This document shows, in pieces, positions 23,800 to 36,467 of a DNA stretch of 64,000 bases. The DNA is taken from contig JAVHKY010000029.1 of the NCBI GenBank assembly GCA_035079385.1, positions 8,556,001 to 8,620,000 of the forward strand. Direction: 5' to 3'. The notes beneath the pieces are model-generated. The model was not told the DNA's origin, did no database searches, and worked only from the letters and a program-made list of their open reading frames with translations. A program made the translations under genes and the position numbers. Position 1 is the first letter of the stretch. Each line of letters starts with the position of its first letter. This DNA is from Aspidiotus rigidus (Eukaryota; Arthropoda; Insecta; Hemiptera; Diaspididae).

Positions 23800-26700
23800 A
23801 CTACTCTAAACGATTCAATTACTGTCGGCCTACTGAACTTGAATTCCAGTCGTTAATTCTAATAAGCCATAACGAAAATCGTCTTATCAATATTTTCGTT
23901 TTACCGTTTTCTGCTTTTCCCTTTCTTTCTTTCTTTCGCCCTCAATTATGAATGAATGATAACCGATAACGATTCTTATCACAAATACGGTAGCGGTAAA
24001 TTTCGACTATAGTATTTTACTACAGTATTTACAATTTTTATATGGCTCGATGAAAATTACATTGTAGGAGTACACACACTCATATTTATACACACACACA
24101 TACATTCTGATACGTTCAACACGTGATTTATGATTAATAATTTCGACGATGTACAGTAATTTGCGACTTCGCAAACAACGGTTCATGGTTATTTGTGCGT
24201 TCTATGTTTACAAATTATTATACTCCTCGTCTGGAGTGTGCCCGTGAGTTCAGAATAGATTACCTAAAAATGTTAATGTCAAGAACCTCGTTAGTAGAAG
24301 CAATATTAAACGTACAGCTCAAATACTACGAGAGAAAAACTTCTAGCGATCCTTATTTCTCTGACTACCTCAATTTCGAGTACATCTTACTAGGGTATAG
24401 ATATGAAGCAGAAGAGCAGAGGAATCTTTCAAACATTCATCCTTCACACAAGTTCGTTTCGAGATTCACTCGAAAAAACCTGCAAAATGATTCATCACTC
24501 CATGTGTTCTGTTATCTCATATTCACTAGTACCCTTCGGGAGCTCTATCTCGCATTATTCACCCCTGCTCATCCCAGTACAACAGTACGATACCATTCCA
24601 GTCCATTATTCACTCACTACTCGAACTAGTACAGTGTACACACAATTTCGAGTATTCATCATACTCGAAGTGGTAGTACAAGTGGCTGAGAACTGAACTA
24701 GTCGCCAGTGATGGCGACACTATGGCGATAATCACTGAATCCACACGAACTTTCAGCACTTTCCTCATCAATACAAGGTAATCTCAAATTCTACGGTATA
24801 CAAAATGACTACGATAAAGTACTAGCATCTCCATCACCTGATTATCCAGTCACAAAAACATACATACATACATACATACATACACATACGCACACAAGCA
24901 CAGTTACACAAGAACACATAGACACAAACACCAAACGAGATCATCCGATATTCGTTCCATTTATTAATATTTCGAGCATTTATTAGCGCAGAATTCAAAT
25001 AAACTGTACGAAAAACTTGCAATGAAATTAATAAAGAAGAATATCGAAAACACTCACGAACGAATGAACACAAGAAACTAGTAGATCAATGTGGGTCGGT
25101 ATTCCTTCTTTCGCGAATATTTCCATCAGTTTTTTTCGAATTTTTACACCATTCCGTACGCGGATTTTATCGAAAATTGATAAATTTTGAATTGTTAAAT
25201 TACCTGAATGTTATTCCACATTTTTCTTCACGCGCACATTATAGAAAAATAGCGAAAATTTTACGTATTTTAACATCATAAATACGAGAGAAAGAAAACA
25301 CACACCACAAGCACAGCATATACCGCTTCACACGATAGAACCATTAAAGAAAGTTGAATAAGCGGATTTGTTCCAACGTTCAAACATTACCCGCGTGTTT
25401 CCCCCCGCGCCCCGCCATCCCATCACGACACAAGGAAAAAATATCGCTTCGCCTTCATTGGTTGCACTCGACCCAGTGTTACCACCGCGAGCGACTCGCA
25501 ATTCATTTCGAATCCCACACGCCACACTCGAAGCACAGCCGGTCTGCCGAATACGGGTTATTCCTATTACAATTTCTGTACTTCGAGTAATATCTGCTGA
25601 TGATAAAATGCGCCTTTTTCAATAAATATTTCGCAGACTGACAAGTTCAAATCTATAAAGACACAACACTTGATTCTCGCCGAACAAAATGATAGTAGCG
25701 TGCAACCGACGATGTTATTATTACGATAATTACAATTACTACGAATATCACGCGGACGCGGAATTTACGAATACAAATTTTCACGCGACTTGTTTGCTGA
25801 AGCTCGCTAACAATAAATTATTGTTCGATATTACTGTAAACAATGCAGATATTGAAAGATTATTATTACTATTATCCAACGGTTCCGTTTTAAATAAAAT
25901 TTGATTTTCGCAGCGCGAATTCTATGTTCTATTTTCGAACATCGAGAAGGATAAACAATTATTTTACGAATGAGACCTAAATTTAGTGTAATAGTTTTGC
26001 ACTCTGTGCAAATAAATTGCTGCAGTTTAAACCTCAAAGGTTACCTGACAGTGTCGTTGAATAATAGGCTACACTAGTGTGGTTTTCATGTATGAGTATT
26101 TCAATCTTTTAGAACCCTACTCACCCGACTGCATTATATTCTGCAAGAATTTTTTTGATTTTATCTCCGCTAAAAATTAATGCGAGGCCATCAACCCAAC
26201 TTTATAGCAATAAGAGTGATAGGTGATCTTGATCTGATCGTGTTGGTCGCCGAAAAATTTTTATTGGAGGTGAGTCAAGTAGTAAGGCTTGTCATTTGCG
26301 AAGAAAATAAAAATGACACTGAAAGAGACTGAAAATTCATTATTATTTAATCAAAAATTTGTTTCCCTTTCTAAACACAAGTCATGAAAAATGAAGATGA
26401 ACAACTAATCAAACGTACCCTGAAACCACTCCTAAAATTGGCCTATATGTCACTTATTTTCGTGGTTATTTCAAGAGTTTTTCTATAATTTTTTTTCCTA
26501 TTGGTCCGTTCTGAATTGGGCTTGAGAATTCCTCAACTGCACAGTGGCTGTGCCAAGTCTCGATGTTTCAATTGAATCTCACAAAAACAGTTCAATTAAA
26601 AATGTCTTTGGAGCTGAGTAACAAGCGAAATTTCTCCATTTTCGGAAAGAGAAAAAAAGGAAGAGAGAAACCGACAATGTAAAAAAAATAAAATCTTGTT

Positions 26701-28580
26701 TCTGAGTCCATACTGACGATTATATTATGAATAATTGTTTGAAGTGTAATTAAAAAAATGATCAAAATATTTAACATTAATTCTCAAGAAATGTTTCAAA
26801 AACTTCAGGCTCTATTATCCCCCAGACTTATACGTGAATGTATTACACAGGTTAAGCTCTTAATATACAAAATTTGGATTAGGGAGAAAAAGAAAGACTT
26901 GGGCTTCCGAGCCCTGCACGCACTCAAATTTTAAAATTAACGCGTTGAACATTTGTCGACATATAATTCCCCAAAATGTCCTCAAATGGGGACAAATTAA
27001 AGTCATAATGGGGAAATGGGGATATTTTCCATACATAATAGGGACATAATACCGGTATTTCTGCCATGAGGACAACGAATGTTCAACGGGAATTAGAAAC
27101 TATACTAAGGAGAGAGACCGTCTCTCTATTTTCTGAGCTCTTTCAACTTGTGAAATTAGTTCTTAGCGTAGGATCAATTCTCAGAAAATTTCCACGTTCT
27201 TAACGTAACTCCCAACGTATCTTCCTCACAAGGAGGCTTGAGATAAAGTCTGGACTCAGGGTAGTAAAGAATTTACGCACATTAATTTTCAAATTTTCAT
27301 TAGCTTGTAGATTTCCAGGCAAACAAGACACGGAAAAAGAAATGGGATGACCAAGCAATAAGATTCTGTCTTCAATTTCTTCGAATATATAACAAAAAAA
27401 GATTGAGGAAAGGAGAGCTGAGTGCACGGTTTCGCACTCTCAAAATAATTGGCAAATTTGATTTACACGAGAATCCACCTGAACTTAAACTTACGTTAAG
27501 CCGAGATAAATTTAAATGAAGTTAAGAGAGTAATCCCACAATGAATCAAGTATGATGCTCGACGTTCTCTTTAGACAATTGCCTTTGATGATCACTGATT
27601 TAATTTACTGGGTCTCCGAATAGCAAAATCGTACAATATACTCTGGTATAGATTTCTCGTTTTTTGAGGTAACCAATTACCAGCGAATAGAATATCTTTT
27701 GCTTAAATTCGTCAATCTTACCGCATTTCCTCCCCTCCTCTTTATAGACGCTTTGTATCACCGCGCGATATCTTATCAAGGTCAACCAATTCTCCAATAG
27801 TCAAGGACTTTTGTTCAAGAAGGAATTTACATTCGTCTAAAGAATTGAAAAGACAGCAATTCCTGATCTTCGAACGACAGAAATAGGTTGACGTATATGA
27901 CACAGTTGCCGTTATTTCGGTGAAGCTAGGACAACACATTTTTTTCATCCTAGTTTTACAAGTGGCGTGATAACATTATGTAAACATTAGGTCGATGTCC
28001 TTTTGCGAGCCGATGACTAATAAAAGGAAAAGAGAAATGAAAGAATAATATCGTGGCAGACCTAAAACACCCCTCGAGAAAAGAATTATTACACTCCTGT
28101 TGATGAAAAAAAGATGAGAGAATAATCGTCAGACGGTGAATGAACAATGATTTCCAAACAATTAATTAATCGCAGACGCTGCGATATTTCAACATTAGTA
28201 AGAAGAAAGGAGGAAAAAAAAAATGTAAAAGAGTTCATCTTCCCGTAACTCCGTCTTCCTTCACCCTCTTATCACGATGTCCGAAATAACGCCAAGCAAC
28301 GTAAACACTTGTTACAACAATATAAACGAGACTTGCATCTAACAAGTCATCGTATGTCATATAAATAGTGCTAGGTACAGTTTAATGATAAAAAGGGAAA
28401 GCAATGAAGTTTTCCCTTCAAGAAATAACAATTTTCATTGATAACAATTTTCGCAGACAGGGATATTTAACCGCGCGATGTGAGTTGGTAGAATTGCCTA
28501 TTGCCTACAAACAACACCACCAACGTTCTCTTTTCGTTTTTCGGTGCGTTCGTAGCCTCGTACACGACGAAGCGACCGTC
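23800..28580. other. no supported gene; microsatellite at 24859
   Basis: Contains (CATA)6 at 24859-24884 and a repeat fragment at about 26990-27070 (GGGGATATTTTCCATACATA...AATACCGG). The second is related to 33633-33700. The 144-codon plus-strand open frame at 24195-24629 has no motifs and overlaps another open frame, so I do not call it. Confidence 0.4.
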
Positions 28581-28848
28581 GCTGGTTGAACAGCGTCTAA
28601 CGCATGGCGAGCGGAGAGAAAGAGAAATACTCGTTCGAAGAATATAAAAACCTCGGCTACGCTCGGCGGCTGTCGCCGACGCTCGTGTGTTATGACCTAA
28701 AGCGAGTAGAAGTTGTGTCGAAACAGTCATGAACGTTTGCCGTCTATACTGGTACGAGGAGACCGCAATTAATGGATAGTGTAGTGCTTTGAAGTTCCCC
28801 TCTGCTATTACAGAACGCCATCCTCACTCTTTAATATCAGAATGGAAT

Positions 28849-28924
28849 ATGGCAGGTTTGTTCTCCTCTTCTGCGGCGCTGTTACTAAAGCGTATTAAAT
28901 GTTGTTTTTCTGACTGTTCGTTAG
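28849..28924 (+). CDS. possible first coding exon, unknown protein
   Basis: ATG at 28849 opens 25 codons (MAGLFSSSAALLLKRIKCCF, then SDCSL) ending in phase 1 at an excellent donor, TTAG|GTAAGT. The exon lies about 100-250 bases downstream of a CpG-rich stretch (28560-28720) with ATATAAAA at about 28641. That would suit a gene's 5' end. There is no obvious initiator at the right spacing, the downstream exon was not found, and the peptide is not recognised. Confidence 0.3.
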
Positions 28925-29967
28925 GTAAGTTACAGCCCATGTTTCTCCGTAACTTTCCACTTCCCTGCCTTCTTCTTCCATCCTTTATTTTATTTAAAAT
29001 TTCCACTTTTTTTAAATCCCTACTTGGGAAAAATTACTGCAGATAGGGTTTGAAGTTCTTTCTTTCGACTTTTTTTCTCGGAGAACACGCTCGTCTTCTT
29101 TCGGGTTGACGTTGAAATTATTACGATTTTTAAAATAATCCCGACAATTGAATGAAGTCACCGAAGAACGAACAGCGAAGTCTGATGGGTACAATCTATC
29201 AACGTCGGGGACGCCTGAATGATGATTAGGTGCGATGATGGTTGGTCAATTTTCTGACTGACCTGACTCAAAGGAAGGCAGCTTCTATAGGCCTATATGG
29301 ATAGAAATCCTGCCTGACGATGTCACGCACACACGTACGTGCAGCCCGCAGCTTTCAAAGCAATGCCTCATTATCTTTGTACCGAGTCCTATTCGGTCTA
29401 TTATTAACTACCCTACCTCTCAGGAGAAAATTCTCTTACATGGATTATTGAGGATGGTTTTCAGATGTATTTAAAATAACCTATCATAATTTTTTTTGTT
29501 CGGTTAATTTCTGTTCCTCTTTGGCAAGCCACATTGTCTATTCCTTTTGTTAACAAACCAATGTAATTGACCATAATAACTCCTCAAGCTACCCCCCCCC
29601 CCCCCCTCTACAAAAATTATCATTCCAAGAACGCAAACAATTAGTTTAATCCTATGCAAATGGGAAGTATTGAACTACTCTCGACATTTCCTTCCAGTTC
29701 CCTACCTCAACATTTCCTTCAAATTTATATGCTGCATTAGCTATTATTCCTTCTTGAGAGAGAAAAGAAGCCGAGCACAGCCTATTACAGATGGCCTGTC
29801 TTTGAGTTGTTATCGCCCCCCTCTTGCAAGGCCACGAAGTTTCTATAATACATGGTCAAGATTACATCTAACCTAACCTTAGTGGTGGGGGAGTTCCCTC
29901 ATACTTACCTTCCTTGGTGAGGTGAGTATATTTTGCAAAAAATATAACATTTATAAGGGTTTTTACA

Positions 29968-30050
29968 ATTGAGGACGTATCTGGCAAAAAGGCGTCCGCA
30001 CAATGTATTTCTTATGGGACGGACGCCCTTCTGCCAGAACCCTCCTCAAT
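29968..30050. mobile_element. small palindromic MITE, copy 3
   Basis: An 83-bp element bounded by ATTGAGGA and TCCTCAAT. The arms are imperfectly inverted (TTGAGGACGTATCTGGCA / TTGAGGAGGGTTCTGGCA) and the inner stem is GGCGTCCG / CGGACGCC. The loop, CACAATGTATTTCTTATGGG, is the same as in copy 2 at 9832-9913. Confidence 0.75.
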
Positions 30051-31777
30051 CGTCTTTTGCCCTGAGAGTTGGCCTAACAGTAAACTCCAGTGCACGGACA
30101 GTATGAATCATTCACCTAAATCCGACCACCTTAAAAATCCCAGGCTCTGGGGAAAAGTACCCTTTCCCCTCCCTCTCGGCGGTCCTGCCCTTCTGAATTG
30201 ATTATCATTAAATCAAGTTGTCATTTTTTTCAAGGGTTAGTTAATTTATAATTATTAAAACAGAGAACTGCTAAAGAAAAGATAGAGGAATAGATGCAAT
30301 ATCATTTTGCACCATTTAACCACTGAGCATGGCAAAATACGCTTCAAAGCGATGAAGAAGACACAAATAGAAGTAAATGAAGTACCTGAGTTAGAGAATA
30401 TGAAATTTTGAAGAATGATGCAGAAAGCAGCAAAGTTAAAATCGTTCAAACTGCATAATTTATAAGATTTTGTAGCAAATATCTTCTGTATAGTTTAGAT
30501 TAAGGAAAAACACTGAAAATGGGTGGTTTGTAGAAGTTGCACCCAATGAACTTGAGTAATTTTCTTGCTGTGGAAATAATGCACAAAGAGATGCGAAAAT
30601 TTGTATATTTCAACGTTATTTGCGTTAATATCTGGAAAAGATGGCACAATATTTACAAACTGAAACAAATGCTGCAGCCAAACATTTTCAATAGAATCGA
30701 GTATCAAGTACCTACAGATTCACAAGTACCTAAGTAATTAAAGCACAAATGTGGAAGGGAGTATTGAAACGATTGAACCTACAACCGCACCGGTTAGTAG
30801 AGTTGTACTCAAATCGCATCCGGCCCCAAAAGAGTCGCCCTCTACATTTACTATAGCGGCCATTTGTAGAAACTGGACAAAAAGGTGATGTTTCAGATAA
30901 TTGGTGAAACTTTTATTTTTATGAGTTTCATACTATTCTACTGGTCAAGAGAGTCAAAAAAGGTCATTATAAGTGGTACTTTTTTTTCAGTATTAACTGA
31001 GATAGGTACAGCTAGTTGAAATAACATACGCTCTTATGTAAATTTTCATGTGATCACCTTTTCGTCCACGACACTAGCGGGTCTACAGTAGCGGCCGGTT
31101 GCGAAAGAGTAGCCCAGAAAGACAAATTTTTGTAAAGTAGATTTTCCAAGCTGAACTTTTCAAATGCGCGCCTCAAATTCATTTAGCATTCCTAATAATG
31201 AAACTATTTTTTGGCTTTTATTTCCTCGCTTTTGGAAAATTGTGACACATGAATAAATATATACTTGTCAAGACAGTGGCAGTTAAACCTACCACCAAAC
31301 GTATTTGCGTGAAAAACAGCATCTCAATCAGTGATTACTCGACAAAGAAATAGTTTTACTTTAAAATGAAGACAACATAATCTATTGTGCAGGAAATTTC
31401 CTTTCTAACAAGCCTCTATTCAAGGAAAACAATGCTGCTGTTCTTGAGTAATTGATAATCAAAAAGTGCGATTTTAACATTGGCTTGTATGGGCGAGAAG
31501 TTGCTTTTGCCACCAAAATGGAGAATGATTGTACACATTTGTTTCTGCCACAAAACAGTAGCAGAAACAACGTTTTCTTCAAAAAGTGGCAATTTCACGC
31601 CACGGGGCTGAATCGCTGTTAGATCTGCTGTTCAATTGCTAAATGATTGCTAGTAGGGATCTAGCCCATCTATCACACATTATAGATAGATCAACTCCAT
31701 GCGACCTCACTATTTACATAGTGAGTATTAGTGTTAGAATAAAATGATGCATGATTGTCTCCTACAAATCTGCCGTA
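30051..31777. other. no supported gene; long-range stem at 30870-31070
   Basis: TGGAC.AAAAAGGTGAT (about 30871-30886) and ATCACCTTTTCGTCCA (about 31054-31069) are near-perfect inverted repeats about 170 bases apart. They may be the inner part of an old inverted-repeat element. Nothing else is recognised. Confidence 0.4.
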
Positions 31778-32126
31778 CAAAGTTAAATTGACGTATGTGC
31801 AAAAACAACAATCACGGAAAAGTATCAAAAAGAATATAAAAATATGTTCAAAAGATATTAAGATCGAAAAGTTGCTCACTTCAGCAATTTTCAACGCAGA
31901 ATTTAATGGTCATAATAATTATCTTCAATAAGTGCTCAATCTTCAGATACGGTACATTTTACACCTTGCGATGTATATACGTCAAAAAAATTGACGTATA
32001 TGCAATCGACTGTGATAGTAGCGGTGTGTGAATACAAAGCTTTGCTACCAACACACATACAGCCTATTGATCCGAACGCCTCGTCTGGGTGATCGTTGTT
32101 TTCGCACATACGTCAATTTAACTTTG
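31778..32126. mobile_element. inverted-repeat MITE, about 40-bp TIRs
   Basis: The left arm begins CAAAGTTAAATTGACGTATG at 31778 and its reverse complement ends at 32126. The arms match over about 40 bases with few mismatches. A second internal palindrome (TATACGTCAA...TTGACGTATA) sits at about 31976-32002. No transposase and no clear target duplication. The arms contain TTAA, which could suggest piggyBac-like insertion, but that is only inference. Confidence 0.65.
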
Positions 32127-32358
32127 AAGCAGAAATGTAGTGACTTACCCCTGTAGGAAAATTATACAACGCTTAGAGCAAACATCATTACGCTGGTTCA
32201 AAGTGAGAAACACTTGACGTAAATATATTATATACCTAAGAAATCAAAAGCAGCCGATTTATGTAAAACCTAGAAAGCTCTCAGTAATTGCCAGATTACC
32301 TTTAGTTTCTAGAAAATTTTTAATCTTCATCATCCCGTTAAACATTCTACTCCATAAC

Positions 32359-32864
32359 CAGGGATGGAAAGTTTAAGTCGTCAATCGCTCAAGTCAAAGC
32401 CTAAACTGATTCTTGAACAGCTTACAAGCCGCTTAAGCCTAAGCTGTTCCCAATATTCATTAAGCCAAAAGCCAGTCATTGAGCAACAGCTTAATGAACT
32501 TGATGGATCTTTTTTTCTTTCTTCAATCAGGAGAAAATGATCACCCTTTTCAAGGTAATCGTGATGCAAAGTGCCCATTTCTCTAGATTTATATTTTGGA
32601 TTAGTTCCTCTTTCTGACAGTAGTAAGTACTGCAGCCCGACGCTTCACAGCAGGCACTGCAGTGCTGCATGAGGTTACAAGTTTACAACGAGTTGAGTGT
32701 GAATATTTCATTTTAAAGGGGAAAAAATCAATTAAGCTCTAAGCTGTTTGCTGCTAAGCTGTTGAAGTGAGCCAAAAGCCAAAAGCTAAGCTATTCAAAT
32801 TCATGGAACAACTTATAAGCCCAAGTCAAAGTCTAAGCTGTTTGCAAACTGCTTTCCATCCCTG
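32359..32864. mobile_element. intact hAT MITE with exact 8-bp target duplication
   Basis: A 506-bp non-autonomous hAT element. The termini are CAGGGATGGAAAG and its exact reverse complement CTTTCCATCCCTG. It is flanked by TCCATAAC at 32351-32358 and again at 32865-32872. The subterminal regions carry many AAGCC/AAGCT motifs. There is no transposase frame, so it depended on an autonomous partner elsewhere. A truncated relative is at 16428. Confidence 0.92.
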
Positions 32865-32936
32865 TCCATAACCAATATGTTGTTATTGAGGACTCATTAA
32901 ACTAGTCACAATGCATCCATTTACTTCCAAACTTGA

Positions 32937-33316
32937 CCACTATAACTCTACTCGACCTTGGTCTGGAGAATCAGCTGTTTGAAAATTCTAAAAATTCCAC
33001 AGAGCAAAAAGTTGGGAGAAGACTTCGTCAGTCAAAGTTGAAGGGAAAGCTGCTAGTCCTCCAGCTTCAATGACGCAATTATACAGAAGTATCTGTGACC
33101 TGCGATGAGAAAAGGATGCTCATTACCCATTGGCGCAAGAACACCATTTCTCCCTGATTGGGTTTCTAATCAGAGAGAAATGGTGTTTCTGTCAAAGGGC
33201 AATGAGCATCCTTTTCTCATCGCAGGTCACATCTTCTTTTAATTTTTGCTGTGTGGAATTTTTAGAATTTTCCAACAGCTAATTCTCCAGTTCAAGGTCG
33301 ATGGGAGTTACAATGG
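32937..33316. mobile_element. foldback (long palindromic) element
   Basis: The outer arms (CCACTATAACTC... and ...GAGTTACAATGG) pair over about 70 bases each. They include the shared block GAAAATTCTAAAAATTCCAC. The inner arms (33094-33231) pair TGACCTGCGATGAGAAAAGG with CCTTTTCTCATCGCAGGTCA. The whole segment forms one nested hairpin of about 380 bp and lies 72 bases after the hAT MITE. No coding capacity. Confidence 0.75.
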
Positions 33317-33619
33317 TGTGGAAATTTGCATATAAAACGATCTGTAGTGGCTCTGTTGTCGATGTCGAGAAGGTGATCATGGCGTTTTTCACCATAAGAC
33401 CCACAGCACGTTAATAAAATCGACTGTACCTTCTCAAAATATTATTTTTTCTGAAAAATGTATGGAACAAAAATTGCAGTCCTCTTAATTTCCTGTCGAG
33501 TGAATATAATTTCAAATATCTCGGATGAATTTTTCAAGATCATCACTTTTTTGCCAAGCTTCCGCAAATGACCGTCACAAAAAATGTAGAGAGCGCCTTC
33601 TTCTATTTTATTCGCGAAT

Positions 33620-33710
33620 AGACTGACAAATGGGGGAGATGGGGATATTTTTCATAGGTATGTAATAGGAAAATAATACCGGTGGTTCTGTTATAGGGAC
33701 GTCGAATTTT
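33620..33710 (+). repeat. dispersed repeat shared with 26990-27070
   Basis: GGGGATATTTTTCATA...AATAATACCGGT...TATAGGGACGT recurs in diverged form near 27018-27070. The full family extent is unknown. Confidence 0.4.
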
Positions 33711-33894
33711 TTCGCACCTTGTCTTATTCTTCAGAAAACAGACAAGGATGGAGGAACGTTTATTTGGCTCACAAGTTTGAGGTAATTTACTGTGTGACGT
33801 CTATGGGGAATCGACGGTGCATTTCAATACAGAATACTCCTTAAATTTAGAGATTTGATAATGGATATTCAGGTAAATTTATGTATATGTTTTG

Positions 33895-34671
33895 TAGGCG
33901 ATTTGAAAAATTTCACCGTTCAAAATCTGCCTTAGGCGGATTGTAAACTACCGGCAGTATGAGAAAATGATTGAAAACTGTCCAGTTCCCGTAAGCAGAT
34001 TATAATTTGGCTAAGCTCTGTTAGGCAGTTTGTGATCAGTAGCTTGTTTCAGGCGGTGAATGGAATATGATGGAGAAAAACGTCCTCCGTTGTCAGCTCG
34101 CGGTAAGAGATCGGCTGATGGCCTGCGTGTGGTTAGAGTAAGCACATAAGCGGCAATTCCTCGTTGTTTCAGGCGATGGAGAGAGTGTTACTAAGAGGAT
34201 CATCCTCCATTATAAGCTCGCGGAGATAGACTGGCTACATTTCCGCGTACGATCAAAGTGAGAAAATGCACGACAGGTCCTAGTTATTCCCGACGGTAAA
34301 AGAATGTAGTCGGAATAGCTCGCGGTGAGAGATCGGTTCAAGTCCCGCGTATAATTGAAGCGGGCACTTTAGCCAATCTCTCACCTTAAGCTTTCATCGA
34401 GAGGCTGATCTTTTCGGTATCATTCCTGCCATCGCCTGGAACAACGAGGAATTCTAGCCGATCTCTCTCACCACGAGCTGACAACAAAGGACGGCCTTCT
34501 CCGTCATATTCCATTCAGCTCCTGAAACAACCAGTTACTCTCGTGCACTTGTCCGCTAAATCACAAACACTGCCTAACAGAGCTTTCCATCATCTGCCTA
34601 CAAAAAATCAGGTGGACTGGCCAATTTTCAATTACCGTATTTTCTCATAGCGAAATTTTTCAAATCATCTA
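33895..34671. mobile_element. foldback element with internal 120-bp tandem units
   Basis: A 777-bp inverted-repeat element. The left end TAGGCGATTTGAAAAATTTC pairs with the right end GAAATTTTTCAAATCATCTA. Long blocks pair throughout the arms, for example GAATGGAATATGATGGAG with its complement at about 34500. The left half holds three tandem units starting at 34044, 34164 and 34284, with a period of exactly 120 bp. Each has GTTTCAGGCG or a variant, then AGCTCGCGG.GAGA.A..GG. The right arm repeats the same unit inverted. Confidence 0.75.
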
Positions 34672-36435
34672 CGACTTATGCGTCTAGATTTCATAATTCT
34701 TCATAAGGTGCAGAATTATAAACTGTGTGGAATAAGTTGCGTTCTCTTTTTTCTTAGTTGCGATGATCTTCTTTCATGAAATCGTTCAGGAGAGCAATAC
34801 TCTTATCTTCACTCTAATCATACTTTGTCTTGAAATGATTCAAGTACCGGTAGACAAATCTTAAATTCTATAAAGTCTCCAGATTCACGTTATCCAGCGA
34901 ATTTGTACCAGAAGTAGATATTTAATGTTCATCACCTCTCGAGCCTCGATTTAATATAAATTATGACAGATGATCTTTCCGATACCCCGTCAATAATAGA
35001 TAGTCTAATGCTCCAGAAAATCTATCAAGAGTACACAACGTTTATCAGACGCCCTTCGGTCAGACCATCATAGGTGTACCTACCCTCCGAAATTGTGACC
35101 TGTTAACGTAATAATTGCGAGAACAAAGTGTAAACTACAAAGAACCTATCATTAAAGCTCGACAATCTCACGTTACTTTCGGTTTCGTTGAGTGAAGAAT
35201 GTAAATATTTACATTCAAACTGGCGCAGATAACGAAAACGAATAACCGAATAAATAATGCAAGGTACATTAACCCGGTTGTAAGCAGACAATAATTATTA
35301 GAGGAACAAGATATCTGACGTTTCGTGTAATAAATGCAATATAAACATTACATAATGACGTAAAATACTCGGTTTGTATATCGCAGTGGATCATTTAATA
35401 TGTAAAAATGAGGTCAATGTCATTGCCAATGCCAATTTATTAGAGCCCGCGAAAATATGTGTACGAGCTTAATATATGTACATAAACGAACCGACGTGGT
35501 TAATGTGTGTGAGACATGTCATGCAGAAATAACGCAGCGCATTATTATTTAAACCGATCTAAAAACTGGTATTTAATGTTGATATCCTGAGCGCGTGCCG
35601 AGAAGTTATTTTATTGTAGGGCCTATAATTGGTTAATCGCCGTTGTAAATCATCGTAAATTGGAGGGGAATGTCTCCTGTCACACCAGACTAATAATGTA
35701 GCGAGTACACGCGGAATGCGGAAACACAGTGATACTATTTTAGATTCGTACTAGTTCATTTTATCAATGATCGCCGAGCTATCAATTTTAAGCGAATTAT
35801 GTAAGCAACATATTCATTCATGTTTCGTCTGCTACGTTTGCGGGGGACCCTTTTCTCTTTCTGTCTCGGAAGTAATTCGATAATACGACGCATTAAAGTG
35901 GCTTATCTGTTCTTTTTTTCCACGAGGTACGAGACGTAAACGTACCGCAATACCATTTTCGAGGGTTGAATGAGATAAATTGAATTGAGAATATTGACCT
36001 TTGAAGGATTTTCTTCACGTTTAGCGAGTGCGAACGTTTTCTAAATTTCGTAAATCCGTCGCGGCTTTGTTACGCATTCGAGAGCACTCGTGAAAGATAT
36101 CTTGTTAAATGACTGAAGCTCATTTGAAAATGAGAGTTCACTTCGAGTACAGGTGCGTCTCATGATGAAGAGCGGTCTCAGTGACGCCATTATAACATGC
36201 AGCCATATAGATGTGTCGAAAATTTCATCGATCATAAAGTCGGCTGAGGTATTCGATATTGCGAGCTGAAGGCAGAAAGGCACTGGGAGTCGGAGAAAAA
36301 CATACCCGACGTACTTATCTATAGACTTGCAAACACGAACGCTCATCTGCTTTCAACAAGATCAAAGAACTTGATTCTGACTAGAAACGTTGATGCTATA
36401 TCGCAACCTTGAAGTGTGAAAATTTTCCGTCGATT

Positions 36436-36467
<32 letters not shown>

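Noticed and set aside
24195..24629. 144-codon plus-strand open frame
   Set aside because: Overlaps another long open frame in a different phase, has no motif, no promoter or splice context, and composition typical of random AT-rich sequence.
34310..34360. tRNA-like A/B-box resemblance (TAGCTCGCGG...GGTTCAAGTCC)
   Set aside because: Spacing is too short for a tRNA, no cloverleaf can be drawn, and it lies within the foldback's repeated units.
36041..36346. 101-codon minus-strand frame preceded by an AG
   Set aside because: The possible donor within it (GTATGT) would leave only about 14 codons; no motif and no partner exon.
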